Shown here: positions 54,328 through 63,867 of the stretch, piece after piece
Position numbering within the stretch: the stretch's first letter is position 1
Layout: each line of letters begins with the position of its first letter
Assembly (NCBI GenBank): GCA_039030335.1
Contig: JBCCEJ010000017.1
Location: 11,292-75,291, forward strand
From: JBCCEJ01 sp039030335
GTDB taxonomy: Bacteria; Pseudomonadota; Gammaproteobacteria; HK1
Direction: 5' to 3'
DNA: 64,000 nt
Notes under the pieces: model-generated
What the model saw: the letters and a program-made list of their open reading frames with translations, nothing else
Told to the model about the DNA's origin: nothing
Database searches by the model: none
Program-made: the position numbers and the translations under genes

Positions 54328-55107
54328 ATGCTCGATCAACTCGCAAGTCATCTGACCCTCTGGACACCGGCTACGGCGCTGGCCGTGGCGGGCGCGGCGC
54401 TGCTGGCCGGTTTCATACGCGGTTTTCTGGGGTTTGGTGGCGCCATGATCATCATCATGGTGCTGAACGTCACGCTGGGTCCCCTGATGGCCGTCGCGGT
54501 GGCCTGCCTGTCCGGCCTACCAGCGACGGTACAGTTGCTGCCGACCGCGGTTCGACATTCGGAGCGCGGTTTCGTCGTGCCGTTCGCGACAGCGAGCATT
54601 CTGGCCGCGCCATTGGGAACCTGGCTGCTCGTGAGTGTGGATCCGGCGGTCATGAAGGTTGCGATCGCGGCGACCGTACTGGTAATGCTGGCCCTGCTGC
54701 TACGCGGCATGCGCATCGCGGTGGCGCTCGGGCCGCGCGCGTTGTTTGGTGCCGGTTTTGCCACGGGGCTCGTGCAAGGCCTCACCGGCATGGGAGGTCC
54801 GCCTGCGGTCACGATCGCCCTGGCGCGCGACGGTACGCCCGAGCGCCAGCGAGCGAACGTCATCGGGGCCGTTACGGCGCTGGCGCTTTGCGCCATCGTG
54901 CCGCTCGCCTGGCATGGACTGTTCACGCTCGACGCCGTGATCGCAGCCATCGCCGTCGTGCCCCTCTATTCGGGCGCCACCTGGTGGGGGGCCCGGTATT
55001 TTTCGGCCGGTGGTTCCGCCCACTATCGGCGTGCTGCGCTGCTCGCCCTCGGCGTAGTGGGTCTCGTAACTTTCTCGATGGCCCTGCGTGACGTTTACGG
55101 GTTCTGA
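54328..55107 (+). CDS. TSUP (TauE/SafE) family membrane permease
   Basis: 259 aa from ATG 54328, with about eight helices. Family marks: LLAGFIRGFLGFGGAMI near residue 25 and GLVQGLTGMGGPPAVTI near 150, the repeated G-(F/L)-x-G-x-G-G pattern of the two-fold TSUP core. Members export sulfite, sulfoacetate or related organosulfur products. This fits a genome that can generate sulfite from organosulfonates. It follows the GMC gene by 134 bp. Confidence 0.9.
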   Translation: MLDQLASHLTLWTPATALAVAGAALLAGFIRGFLGFGGAMIIIMVLNVTLGPLMAVAVACLSGLPATVQLLPTAVRHSERGFVVPFATASILAAPLGTWLLVSVDPAVMKVAIAATVLVMLALLLRGMRIAVALGPRALFGAGFATGLVQGLTGMGGPPAVTIALARDGTPERQRANVIGAVTALALCAIVPLAWHGLFTLDAVIAAIAVVPLYSGATWWGARYFSAGGSAHYRRAALLALGVVGLVTFSMALRDVYGF

Positions 55108-55192
55108 CAGGCCGGCCGGGCTGTTGCGGCGCGAGTGCTTTCGGACCTCGGTTAGACTGTTGGGGAAATGATTGGATCTGAGGCAGCCGATA

Positions 55193-56386
55193 GTGAGTGA
55201 GAACGTGTCTGGACCCAGGGGCCCACTGCAAGGCGTGAGAGTGCTGGACTTGACGCGCATTCTGGCCGGTCCCACCTGCACGCAGCTGTTGGGCGATTTT
55301 GGTGCGGATGTGATCAAGATCGAGCGTCCCGGCGGCGGCGACGACACACGCGCATGGGGCCCTCCATTCGTCACGGCGGCGAACGGAGAGGACACGACGG
55401 AGAGCGCCTACTACCTGGCGTCCAATCGCAACAAGCGTTCAGTGACGGCTGACATCGCGACTCCGGAAGGGCAGTCCCTGATCCGAAAGTTGTTGGTGCA
55501 CTGCGACATCATCGTGGAGAACTTCAAAGTCGGCGGGCTCGCGAAGTACGGGCTCTCTTATGCTGACCTCAAGGATGAGTTTCCGGGCGTTGTGTATTGC
55601 TCGGTGACCGGCTTTGGCCAGACCGGGCCAAACGCGCATCGGGCCGGATACGATCTGCTCGCTCAGGGCGCGGGCGGTATCATGAGTCTGACCGGTGATG
55701 CCGAAGGTGCCCCGATGAAAGTAGGCGTGGGCATCGCCGACGTGATGTGCGGCATGTACGCGGCCAGCGCGATCCTCGCGGCGCTTCACCACCGCAACGC
55801 GACCGGCGAAGGGCAACACATCGATGTGGCGTTACTCGATACCCAGATGGCATGGCTCGTCAATGAAGGCACCAACTACCTGACGAGCGGCAAGGCGCCG
55901 CTTCGCCGGGGCAACGAACATCCGAACATCGTGCCGTACGGCGTGTTTGCGGTCGCGGACGGCCATGCCATCATCGCGGTCGGCAATGATGCGCAGTTCG
56001 CGCGGTTCTGCCGCATCATCGGACACCCGGACCTGGCTGAGGACGAGCGCTTTGCCCGCAATCAGGGACGTCTCGAGAATCGCCATGATCTGTTGGCCGC
56101 GTTGAACCCGATCCTTTCCGGCATCGAGCGCGATGTACTACTGGCCGGGATGGAGTCTGAGGGTGTACCCGGTGGCCCGATCCACACAGTCCCCGAAGCA
56201 TTTACCTCACCGCAGTCGGAGGCCCGTGAAATGGTCGTCAATCTTCCGCATCCGCTGGCCGGCCCGAGCGGTGTCAGGCTGATCGGTAATCCGGTTAAAT
56301 TTTCAGGCACGCCAGTGACCTATCGCCGCGCGCCGCCAACCTGCGGTGCGGACACGGATGACGTATTGCAAGAATTCGGACTCTAA
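55193..56386 (+). CDS. CaiB/BaiF family (class III) CoA-transferase
   Basis: 397 aa from GTG 55193, with GAGG about 9 nt ahead, chosen over TTG 55172. Typical blocks: LQGVRVLDLTRILAGPTCTQLLGDFGADVIKIE, SNRNKRSVTADIATPEG, IIVENFKVGGLAKYG and catalytic Asp in VGVGIADVMCGMYA. 4 bp from the LLM oxidoreductase downstream, so the two form an operon. Substrate unknown. Confidence 0.93.
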   Translation: MSENVSGPRGPLQGVRVLDLTRILAGPTCTQLLGDFGADVIKIERPGGGDDTRAWGPPFVTAANGEDTTESAYYLASNRNKRSVTADIATPEGQSLIRKLLVHCDIIVENFKVGGLAKYGLSYADLKDEFPGVVYCSVTGFGQTGPNAHRAGYDLLAQGAGGIMSLTGDAEGAPMKVGVGIADVMCGMYAASAILAALHHRNATGEGQHIDVALLDTQMAWLVNEGTNYLTSGKAPLRRGNEHPNIVPYGVFAVADGHAIIAVGNDAQFARFCRIIGHPDLAEDERFARNQGRLENRHDLLAALNPILSGIERDVLLAGMESEGVPGGPIHTVPEAFTSPQSEAREMVVNLPHPLAGPSGVRLIGNPVKFSGTPVTYRRAPPTCGADTDDVLQEFGL

Positions 56387-56390
56387 GCCC

Positions 56391-57692
56391 ATGCATTTGA
56401 ATCTGTTTATCCAAAGTCGCGGCCATCACGAGGCATCCTGGCGGCATCCGGGGGCTTCGATGTTGCCGCTGACGGATATCGACTTCTACGTGGAGGCGGC
56501 GAAGCGGGCCGAAGCGGCGTGCTTCGACTCAATTTTCCTTGCCGACTCGCTGGCGGTGGGAGAGGACGCTGGTCACGCCGCACGAACATGGCTTGAACCG
56601 GTGACCACGCTGGGAGCGCTCGCGATGGCGACGCGTCACATCGGACTCATCGCGACGGCCTCGACGACCTATACCGAGCCTTACAATCTGGCGCGCCAGT
56701 TCGCGTCACTGGACCACATCAGCAGTGGCCGGATCGGTTGGAACATCGTCACGTCCTGGTCGGTGCCGGCCGCGGCCAACTACGGCGATGCGGCGCAGGT
56801 CGAGCATAGTGAGCGGTACGCCCGTGCCGATGAGTTCGTCGAGCTGACGAAGGCGCTATGGGACAGTTGGGACGACGATGCCGTGCATGACGATCGGGCG
56901 TCGGGCCTCTACGCCGACGTCAGCAAGATTCGCCCGGTCAACCACACGGGCGAGCACTATCGCGTCGCCGGTCCTTTGAACTTGCCGCGCTGCCCGCAGG
57001 GACGGCCAGTCCTGGTGCAGGCCGGCGCCTCCGATACCGGTCGCGACTTTGCCGCGCGGCATGCCGAAGCGGTGTTCACTGCGCACCTGCAGGTCGAAAC
57101 CGCGCGCGAGTACTACGGCGATCTCAAACGCCGTGTCGCTGCCGCTGGCCGCGATCCCGATAAAGTCATCGTGCTGCCGGGTTTCAGCCCGGTCATCGCC
57201 GACACTGAAGATAACGCCCGGCGCTACGCGGATGAACTCAACGCGCTCGCGGATGTGGAGGTCGGGCGCCGGCGCCTGTCCGGGCGTTTTGGCGGATACG
57301 ATTTTTCGCACTTGCCGCTCGATGTACCGCTGTCGATGGATGACTTTCCGGATACCTCAACCGTGCAGGCAGCGCGTAGCCGCACCGAGATCATAGTTGG
57401 CATCGTGCGCAAAGAGCGGTTGACGCTGCGCCAGCTGCTGGCCCGTCTCGCTGGTGCCCGTGGCCATTTCACCTGTGCCGGCACGCCGGAGCAGATCGTC
57501 GGTGAAATGTTGGACTGGTGTGGTAGCGGTGCGGCGGACGGATTCAATTTGATGCCGCCGGTGCTGCCAGACATGCTGGATGCATTCGCCGACGAAGTAA
57601 TCCCGCTGCTCAGGCGCAAAGGTGTATTCCGCGAGCGTTACGAAACACAGTCACTGCGCGGACACCTCGGGCTTGCGCGACCCGGCGACTGA
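56391..57692 (+). CDS. LLM-class flavin monooxygenase, NtaA/SnaA/DszA type
   Basis: 433 aa, ATG 56391, 4 bp after the CoA-transferase stop. Start HLNLFIQSRGHHEASWRHP and FDSIFLADSLA, LARQFASLDHISSGRIGWNIVTS and RYARADEFVELTKALW are the nitrilotriacetate/DszA group pattern. These FMNH2-dependent enzymes oxygenate amines, sulfones or sulfonates; a flavin reductase partner is not in the window. Convergent with the O-antigen ligase-like gene (29-bp gap). Confidence 0.92.
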   Translation: MHLNLFIQSRGHHEASWRHPGASMLPLTDIDFYVEAAKRAEAACFDSIFLADSLAVGEDAGHAARTWLEPVTTLGALAMATRHIGLIATASTTYTEPYNLARQFASLDHISSGRIGWNIVTSWSVPAAANYGDAAQVEHSERYARADEFVELTKALWDSWDDDAVHDDRASGLYADVSKIRPVNHTGEHYRVAGPLNLPRCPQGRPVLVQAGASDTGRDFAARHAEAVFTAHLQVETAREYYGDLKRRVAAAGRDPDKVIVLPGFSPVIADTEDNARRYADELNALADVEVGRRRLSGRFGGYDFSHLPLDVPLSMDDFPDTSTVQAARSRTEIIVGIVRKERLTLRQLLARLAGARGHFTCAGTPEQIVGEMLDWCGSGAADGFNLMPPVLPDMLDAFADEVIPLLRRKGVFRERYETQSLRGHLGLARPGD

Positions 57693-57721
57693 GCGTCGGG
57701 TACCGCGGAGCGGTGATACGG

Positions 57722-59026
57722 TCAGTCGGCAGGCTCGCGAATGCCCGTTTGCGCGTGCAGCGTGGCGACGTAGACGGCGAGCACCCACCAGAAAAACGTA
57801 GCTATAAAGAATCCGTAAAACGCCTTGTTGATGTTGAGCGGCCATAGCAACAGCAAAGCCGCCAGCAGCCACGGGCCCGCGTGGTGTCGGTTAGCCGACG
57901 GCGCGCGAAAGTAGCTGGCGATCGCGATTGCGATGACCAACACGTAGCCCAACAGGCCCAGCGTGCCGGTTTCGGCGGCGACCTCGAGCACTAGCTGATG
58001 CGGGTGAGCAGGACTGACCGGTTGGTCCTGACCTCGCCAGTAGTCGTCGGCTACGGCGTAGTCTGGGTAGACCCCCCGAAAGCCGCGCACCCCAACGCCG
58101 TTCAGCCAGTTGGCCTGATACATATTGAATGCCGCGCGCCAGATGTCCGGGCGCTGCCCGAGCTGTATCTCGAGCTGCTCGTGCTCGACCAGCGCCGCCG
58201 CTACGGTATCGAACAGCCGCACCTTGAAACTCAGGTGCTGGATAGCCACGACGCTGAAGACAAGTGTGATGCCCGCGACCCAGGCGAGCGTCTTGCCGCG
58301 AATACGCCAGCGCCGCTCGGCGACGCGCAGCGCGATGAAGCCGAACAGGGCCAGTGCGAATACGACCCAGGAGTTGCGGTGCAAAGTGAGCGCGACGACT
58401 ACGGCGAGTGGCACCACCGCGAGCCACCACGCCGGGTGGGATTTCGAACGCGCCTCGATCTCCGCCAGAATCACCGGCGTCAACACGGCCAGTACAACGC
58501 CGAGCTGGAGCTTCGGATAAAACATCCCGGTAAGTTGTGGACCGACGGCAGGATTACCGATGATGTTGTGTCCGGTCAGGCCTTGCCATCCAGCGTCGAC
58601 AACGTAGAACGTACACACCAGCGCGACGGCCTGACGCAGCCTGACAGATGCGCTCAGTCGATCGAGCGCAAGGCAAAGAAACAGTGCCATCGGCAGAAAC
58701 CGGATGTAGAGCGCGCCCGAGGTCCCGGCGCGGTAGCTGTCGGCCGCATCGAACCAGGAGATGGCGATGGGTACCCAGAGGCACGCGAACAGGACCGTCG
58801 CCTGGCGAGCTGATGCGCTGCTGAAGCGGATGTTGAAGGTCCGCGCCATCGCGATGATGCCGAGGCATCCGAGTAACAATGCGTAGCCGTTATAGACGAG
58901 CGGTGGCATCGGCAGGATGACGAGGAAAGCGATAGCGAGCCACACGCGCCAGTCGAGCCGCGTCGCGCCGTCACGCGCCCGTTCCGATCCTGCGGGCTCC
59001 GATGGTATGCGATCCGGTGCGGTCAC
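57722..59026 (-). CDS. O-antigen ligase (Wzy/WaaL-like) family membrane protein
   Basis: About 434 aa from GTG 59026 (start uncertain), about 12 helices. Wzy_C-like domain signature near residues 285-345: QLGQRPDIWRAAF...NWLNGVGVRGFRGVYP and AHPHQLVLEVAAETGTLGLLGY. Such proteins polymerise or ligate O-antigen or other surface glycans at the periplasmic face. Follows the glycosyltransferase gene by 40 bp, on the same strand. Confidence 0.85.
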   Translation of the reverse strand: MTAPDRIPSEPAGSERARDGATRLDWRVWLAIAFLVILPMPPLVYNGYALLLGCLGIIAMARTFNIRFSSASARQATVLFACLWVPIAISWFDAADSYRAGTSGALYIRFLPMALFLCLALDRLSASVRLRQAVALVCTFYVVDAGWQGLTGHNIIGNPAVGPQLTGMFYPKLQLGVVLAVLTPVILAEIEARSKSHPAWWLAVVPLAVVVALTLHRNSWVVFALALFGFIALRVAERRWRIRGKTLAWVAGITLVFSVVAIQHLSFKVRLFDTVAAALVEHEQLEIQLGQRPDIWRAAFNMYQANWLNGVGVRGFRGVYPDYAVADDYWRGQDQPVSPAHPHQLVLEVAAETGTLGLLGYVLVIAIAIASYFRAPSANRHHAGPWLLAALLLLWPLNINKAFYGFFIATFFWWVLAVYVATLHAQTGIREPAD

Positions 59027-59066
59027 TGGTACGGGCGACCGGGCGGCGGCGCCGGTGGACGGGCGC

Positions 59067-60326
59067 TCACGATGGTACCTGCGCCGAGGACGATGCCTGA
59101 CGCAAGGGCTCACCGACCTGGGCGAGCGATGTGCGGTTCAGGACGGCCTCGTAGAGGTCTTCGTAGGCGGCGACACACCGGCGCACGGTGAAGTGCTCTT
59201 CGACCCTTGCGCGGGCCGCAGCACCGAAGCGCGCGCGCAGCTCCGGCGCACTGGCAAGCCGTGCCAGCGCGGCGCCGAGAGCTGACGGGTCGCGAGGTGG
59301 CACGATGAGACCACACGCGCCGTCGATAACGGCTTCCGCGTTGCCGCCAACGTCGGTTGCCACCGCCGGCAACCCGGCTGACATCATCTCGAGGAGTGCA
59401 TTGGAAAAGCCCTCTTCGTGCGAGGCCAGGACGCCGATGTCGGCGGCCACGAGCAGCGCCGGCGCATCGTCTCGCTCGCCGAGAAACTGCACGTTGGCGG
59501 CGATACCCACGCGCCGTGCCCGGTCGGCCAGTTCACCTTCGATGCCATCGTCGCGTCCGACGATAAGCAGGCGCCAGTCGGGTGGTAGCCGGTCGGTCAC
59601 CCGGCCGCACGCGTCGATGAGGTCTCGATGTCCCTTATACGCGATGAGGTTGGCCACCATCACGATGACCAGCTGGTGCGCGGATATCCCGAGCGCAGCG
59701 CGGGTGACGGCGCGGTCCGGTGCGATGACCATCGGTTCTACGCCGTTATAGATGAGTGCGGCGCGCCCGGGCGGAACCTTCTCATCATGCAGTAAGTCGT
59801 CCATCACGCGTTGTGAATTCCCGACGATCGCGCTCGCCAGCCGGTGCCAACGGCGCTCGAACCACCCTGCCAGCCGCTTGTTTTGCTGATAGTGGTTGCG
59901 GCTGCGCCGGCTCATGAGCCGTCTGCGGACCAGGGCCATGCACGCAGCCGGCATGCCGAGCAGATAGCTCGCGGGCAGGAACATGTGGACCGCCCCCGGT
60001 CTTTTGACGAGCAGGTACGCCCAGAGTTGGAATGTGACGAGCATCAGACGTGCGATCTTCAAGAGAGCGTGCCAGTCGCGGCCGCCGCTTATCCAGGGCG
60101 CACGCACGGGCACCCCCGCTGCCTCCAAGCGGTTCGCGAGAACGCCACGGCGCTGGAGTGCAAACACCTCGGGCCGGAATCGTGCGCGGTCGAGCGCCGG
60201 CAACACCTGGAGCAGGTGTCGTTCGGTGCCCCCGTTGTCCAGTGAGCCGACGACCACGACGATGCGTGCAGGCGTTGGTGCGCCTGGACGGCCAGCCTTG
60301 GAAGATGCATCTAGGGGTGACAGCAC
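59067..60326 (-). CDS. Glycosyltransferase family 4 protein
   Basis: About 419 aa from GTG 60326; GTG 60431 gives a 454-aa form with a poorly conserved N-terminus. GT4 features: N-terminal RIVVVVGSLDNGGTERHLLQVLPAL, the donor-binding LVIVMVANLIAYKGHRDLI and E-x7-E segment EEGFSNALLEMMSAGLPAVATDVGGNAEAV. Retaining sugar transferase, probably building a surface glycan with the next gene. Divergent from aprM. Confidence 0.9.
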   Translation of the reverse strand: MLSPLDASSKAGRPGAPTPARIVVVVGSLDNGGTERHLLQVLPALDRARFRPEVFALQRRGVLANRLEAAGVPVRAPWISGGRDWHALLKIARLMLVTFQLWAYLLVKRPGAVHMFLPASYLLGMPAACMALVRRRLMSRRSRNHYQQNKRLAGWFERRWHRLASAIVGNSQRVMDDLLHDEKVPPGRAALIYNGVEPMVIAPDRAVTRAALGISAHQLVIVMVANLIAYKGHRDLIDACGRVTDRLPPDWRLLIVGRDDGIEGELADRARRVGIAANVQFLGERDDAPALLVAADIGVLASHEEGFSNALLEMMSAGLPAVATDVGGNAEAVIDGACGLIVPPRDPSALGAALARLASAPELRARFGAAARARVEEHFTVRRCVAAYEDLYEAVLNRTSLAQVGEPLRQASSSAQVPS

Positions 60327-60699
60327 AGCACCGGAACAGCCTGAGTTACAGCCACGCAGAACCTCGCGCGCCGCGATTGTAGACGGAATCGATGCCGGGC
60401 GGGCGGCGGTGCACGGATTTGCACCGGTCACGACGATGCGCGGCCGGGACGTTCACGGGTACATTGCCTGCAAAAAGCCTGGACCGGTGACCGACGTGGC
60501 AACGATTCGGTTCTGCGGGCCTTGCCGCGCTCCGTCAACAAGCAATTGCACGAGCGCTGTTGCACCGGAATTGGGGCGATTAATTCGCTTTAGGCCCGAT
60601 TAATTCGGTTTATACACGCCCAACTTTCTTGAATTGTATTGTTTCGGGGAGTCCCCCAGACTGACCTTGGGTAACCAAAACCTGGGGAGAGCAAACCAT
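60327..60699. other. Divergent intergenic region (glycosyltransferase / aprMBA)
   Basis: 373 bp if the short glycosyltransferase start is used. It contains a drop in GC from about 60575 to 60645, a tandem 16-bp repeat (60577-60612), and GGGGAGA before aprM. No gene. Confidence 0.5.
60577..60612 (+). promoter_or_regulatory. Tandem 16-bp repeat, likely operator, upstream of aprM
   Basis: CGATTAATTCGCTTTA (60577-60592) and CGATTAATTCGGTTTA (60597-60612) differ at one base and are 20 bp apart, two turns of DNA. Their core GATTAATT is itself nearly palindromic. The position (88 bp before the aprM start) and AT-rich setting in a GC-rich genome suggest a site for a dimeric regulator or part of the aprM promoter. 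Function is inferred. Confidence 0.5.
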
Positions 60700-61488
60700 A
60701 TGGGCAACCCATTTGCTGAACTTTCCACAATGATCTCGCCGGCCATCATGCAGGCATACGTCGTGCTGATGGTGATTCTCGTGGCGGCTGGGACGTTGTT
60801 GGATGTCTTACACAAGAAGAGCGCTAAGTACTTTTTTGAAAATGCGCAGAAAGCTGAGCAGAACCGCGAGCGAGAACTGAGCAGTGGGGAGAAGACCAAC
60901 ATCGTGCTGCGCACGGTGGCAGAGGATGTCCTGACTTCGGCGGAGTTCTGTAATCCGCACCGACGTGCAGCACACCTCATGACGATGTACGGGTTCGTCG
61001 CGTTTGTCGCGTCTTCGGCGCTGATGATCTTCGTCTATCCCACGTCCGCAGCACCGGCGCCAGAAGTCCTGATAGCGCTTTGGTATCTGGGCGCACTCGG
61101 AGTCTGTCTTGGCGGGTACTGGTTCTGGTTTTTCATCCGCGTCGATGTCGCGGCGGAAGGCCATCCCTGGTACCGCATTGTCAAGGCAGATCTCTTCGTT
61201 CTCTCGTTGCTGGCCACGTGCACGTTCGGCCTGCTTTGGGCAATCGCTCAGAGCGCGAACGCGGGCTGGCTGACCATGCTTTTGTTGGTGGCGTTTGTCG
61301 TCTCGACCCTGGTGCTGTTCGGCGGTGTCCTCTGGTCGAAATTCGCGCATATGTTCTTCAAACCGGCCGCGGCCATCCAGAAGCACATAGCCGAGGCAGA
61401 CGGCTCGCGGGACAACCTGCCGCCGCCAGCTGACCGCCCTGCAACGATGGGATTGGGTATCAAGCGCGAGTTGCCCCGTCACTACTGA
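60700..61488 (+). CDS. aprM: AprM, membrane anchor of APS reductase
   Basis: 262 aa from ATG 60700, preceded by GGGGAGA (60684-60690). About five helices (AYVVLMVILVAAGTLLDVL, MYGFVAFVASSALMIFVYP, LWYLGALGVCLGGYWFWFFI, LSLLATCTFGLLWAIAQ, LLLVAFVVSTLVLFGGVLW) with conserved His in NPHRRAAHLMTMYG. It matches AprM encoded with aprBA in sulfur oxidisers, thought to link APS reductase to the quinone pool in place of QmoABC, which is absent from the window. aprB follows after 71 bp. Confidence 0.85.
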   Translation: MGNPFAELSTMISPAIMQAYVVLMVILVAAGTLLDVLHKKSAKYFFENAQKAEQNRERELSSGEKTNIVLRTVAEDVLTSAEFCNPHRRAAHLMTMYGFVAFVASSALMIFVYPTSAAPAPEVLIALWYLGALGVCLGGYWFWFFIRVDVAAEGHPWYRIVKADLFVLSLLATCTFGLLWAIAQSANAGWLTMLLLVAFVVSTLVLFGGVLWSKFAHMFFKPAAAIQKHIAEADGSRDNLPPPADRPATMGLGIKRELPRHY

Positions 61489-61559
61489 CAGGCTGCCGGC
61501 GTCGGTCGCCGGTCGTTCTTGCAAGCCCGTTCCTACAGAGAATTCCTTGGGAGAGATCC

Positions 61560-62030
61560 ATGCCTACTTTCGTATACATGACCCGTTGTGATGGCTGTGG
61601 TCACTGCGTCGATATCTGTCCGTCCGACATCATGCATATCGACAAGACTTATCGCCGTGCCGTGAACATCGAGCCCAACATGTGCTGGGAATGCTACAGC
61701 TGTGTGAAGGCCTGTCCTCAAAACGCGATCGATGATCGCGGCTATGCGGATTTCGCGCCGCTCGGACACAGTGTCCGTGTTCGCCGTGAAGAAGAAAAAG
61801 GCACCATTTCCTGGCGTATCAAGTTCCGTAACGGCACGCAGAAAGACTTCGTTTCGCCGATCACCACGAAGCCTTGGGGTTCTGCGATTCCGACAGTGGC
61901 GGATCTGCCGCCGCCAACCGCGGAAGACGTCGAGTCGCAGCACCTGCTGTACGAGCCGGAAGCACTGAACGTCGAAGATGGGCTGCCCGAGCGCGACCCG
62001 AGCACCTTCAAGCAGGGGGTGTACTACTGA
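61560..62030 (+). CDS. aprB: Adenylylsulfate (APS) reductase beta subunit
   Basis: 156 aa. Two 4Fe-4S binding motifs: C10, C13, C16, C20 (RCDGCGHCVDIC) and C42, C45, C48, C52 (MCWECYSCVKAC). The rest (EKGTISWRIKFRNG and FVSPITTKPWG) matches AprB. It passes electrons between AprA FAD and the membrane protein AprM. GGGAGA upstream (about 61549). TGA overlaps the aprA start (TGATG). Confidence 0.95.
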   Translation: MPTFVYMTRCDGCGHCVDICPSDIMHIDKTYRRAVNIEPNMCWECYSCVKACPQNAIDDRGYADFAPLGHSVRVRREEEKGTISWRIKFRNGTQKDFVSPITTKPWGSAIPTVADLPPPTAEDVESQHLLYEPEALNVEDGLPERDPSTFKQGVYY

Positions 62031-63865
62031 TGGCCCGTATCAAAACCGTTTTCGAAGACTGCGACATTCTCGTCGTCGGCGGCGGTATGGGCGGCACCGG
62101 TGCCGCCTACGAAGCGCGTCACTGGGGTCGGGATCTAAAGATCGTCGTGGCCGAGAAAGCCAACATCGACAGGAGCGGCGCAGTCGCCCAGGGGCTTTAC
62201 GCCATCAACTGCTACATGGGTATGCAGTGGGACGAGAACACCCCGGAAGATCACGTTCGCTACGCGCGCAACGACCTGATGGGCATGGTACGCGAAGATC
62301 TCGCGTACGACATGGCGCGGCACGTCGATTCCACCGTCCACAAATTCGACGAGTGGGGTCTGCCGATGATGCGTGACCCCGACACGGACCGGTATCTGCG
62401 TGAAGGAAAGTGGCAGATCATGATCCATGGCGAGAGCTATAAGCCGATCGTGGCCGAAGCCGCCAAGAAGTCGGCTGACAAGATCTACAACCGCATCATG
62501 GTCACACATCTGCTGATGGATGAGACCAAGGCGAACCGCGTGGCTGGCGCGGTCGGCTTCAATGTCCGCACGGGCAACTTCCACATCTTCCGCGCGAAGG
62601 CCGTGATCGTCGGGGCGGGCGGTGCTTCGCACATCTTCAAGCCGCGGTCGGTCGGCGAGGGCATGGGACGCACCTGGTACGCGCCGTGGAGTTCGGCATC
62701 GGCTTATGCGCTGCCGATTCAGGCCGGGGCGAAGATGACGCAGATGGAAAACCGCATCGTGCTGTGCCGTTTCAAAGATGGTTATGGACCGGTTGGCGCG
62801 TACTTCCTGCACCTCAAGACCTATACGCAGAACGCGTACGGCGATAACTACGAAACCACGTGGTACGACCAGACCAAACAGCTGGTCGGTGACTACATCG
62901 ATCATCATCCAACGCCGACCTGTCTGCGCAATCATGCTTTCGTCGAAGAGATGAAAGCGGGTCGTGGTCCGATCCACATGGTGACTACGGAAGCTTTTCA
63001 GGACCCGCACAAAGAAACGGTGGGCTGGGAGAACTTCCTCGGGATGACGGTTGGTCAGGCGGTGGTCTGGGCGTCTCAGGATATCGACCCGAAGTACACG
63101 AACCCGGAACTCACCACCTCCGAGCCCTACGTCATGGGTTCACACGCCACCTGCTCCGGCGCCTGGGCCAGTGGGCCTGAAGACGTATCCCCACCAGAGT
63201 ATCAGTGGGGATACAACCGCATGATGACTGTCGAAGGCCTGTTCGGGGCCGGGGACGCGCTCGGCGGAACGGCGCATGCGTTTTCCTCTGGTTCGTTCAC
63301 CGAAGGACGGCTGGCGGCGAAGGCGGCCTGCCAGTACGTGCGGGACCACAAGAACGAGAATTTCCGCGTGTCGGCGAAGCAGTATGAAGATCTGCGTAAG
63401 TCGGTGTACAAGCCGATGGAGCACTATGAAGTGCATCGCAATGAAATCGTTGCCGGCACGGTTTCGCCGAACTACATTCTGCCGATTCATGGTTTGCAGC
63501 GGCTTGAGAAGATCATGGACGAGTATGCTGGCGGGATCAGCAACAACTACATGACCAATGAGCCGTTGCTGCTACGCGGGCTGCATCTGCTCGGTACACT
63601 CCATGAAGATCTTGAGAAGATCGGGGCGGAAGACCTGCACCAGCTCCAGCGTGCGTGGGAATTGAAGCACCGCGCGATCGCTTCCGAATGTGTTGTGCAG
63701 CACACGCTGTTCCGGCAGGAGACGCGCTGGCCCGGTTATTACTATCGGGGTGATCACATGTCACTCGATGATGACAACTGGCATTGCCTGACGGTTTCGC
63801 GCCGCGACCCCGAATCCGGGGAATGGACGTTGGAGAAGGCGCCGCTCTACCACATCGTCGACTGA
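62030..63865 (+). CDS. aprA: Adenylylsulfate (APS) reductase alpha subunit
   Basis: 611 aa, FAD flavoprotein. FAD motif ILVVGGGMGGTGAAYEAR (about residues 13-30), NIDRSGAVAQGLYAINCYMG, and the C-terminal AprA-specific region ending TLEKAPLYHIVD are present. In sulfur oxidisers it converts sulfite plus AMP to APS with two electrons released. ATG 62030 overlaps the aprB stop, so the subunits are co-translated. An ATP sulfurylase gene is not in the window. Confidence 0.96.
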   Translation: MARIKTVFEDCDILVVGGGMGGTGAAYEARHWGRDLKIVVAEKANIDRSGAVAQGLYAINCYMGMQWDENTPEDHVRYARNDLMGMVREDLAYDMARHVDSTVHKFDEWGLPMMRDPDTDRYLREGKWQIMIHGESYKPIVAEAAKKSADKIYNRIMVTHLLMDETKANRVAGAVGFNVRTGNFHIFRAKAVIVGAGGASHIFKPRSVGEGMGRTWYAPWSSASAYALPIQAGAKMTQMENRIVLCRFKDGYGPVGAYFLHLKTYTQNAYGDNYETTWYDQTKQLVGDYIDHHPTPTCLRNHAFVEEMKAGRGPIHMVTTEAFQDPHKETVGWENFLGMTVGQAVVWASQDIDPKYTNPELTTSEPYVMGSHATCSGAWASGPEDVSPPEYQWGYNRMMTVEGLFGAGDALGGTAHAFSSGSFTEGRLAAKAACQYVRDHKNENFRVSAKQYEDLRKSVYKPMEHYEVHRNEIVAGTVSPNYILPIHGLQRLEKIMDEYAGGISNNYMTNEPLLLRGLHLLGTLHEDLEKIGAEDLHQLQRAWELKHRAIASECVVQHTLFRQETRWPGYYYRGDHMSLDDDNWHCLTVSRRDPESGEWTLEKAPLYHIVD

Positions 63866-63867
63866 CC

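Noticed and set aside
60632..60650. GGGGAGTCCCC as a terminator before aprM
   Set aside because: Only a 4-bp stem with a 3-nt loop, no T-tract, and it lies within the aprM leader.
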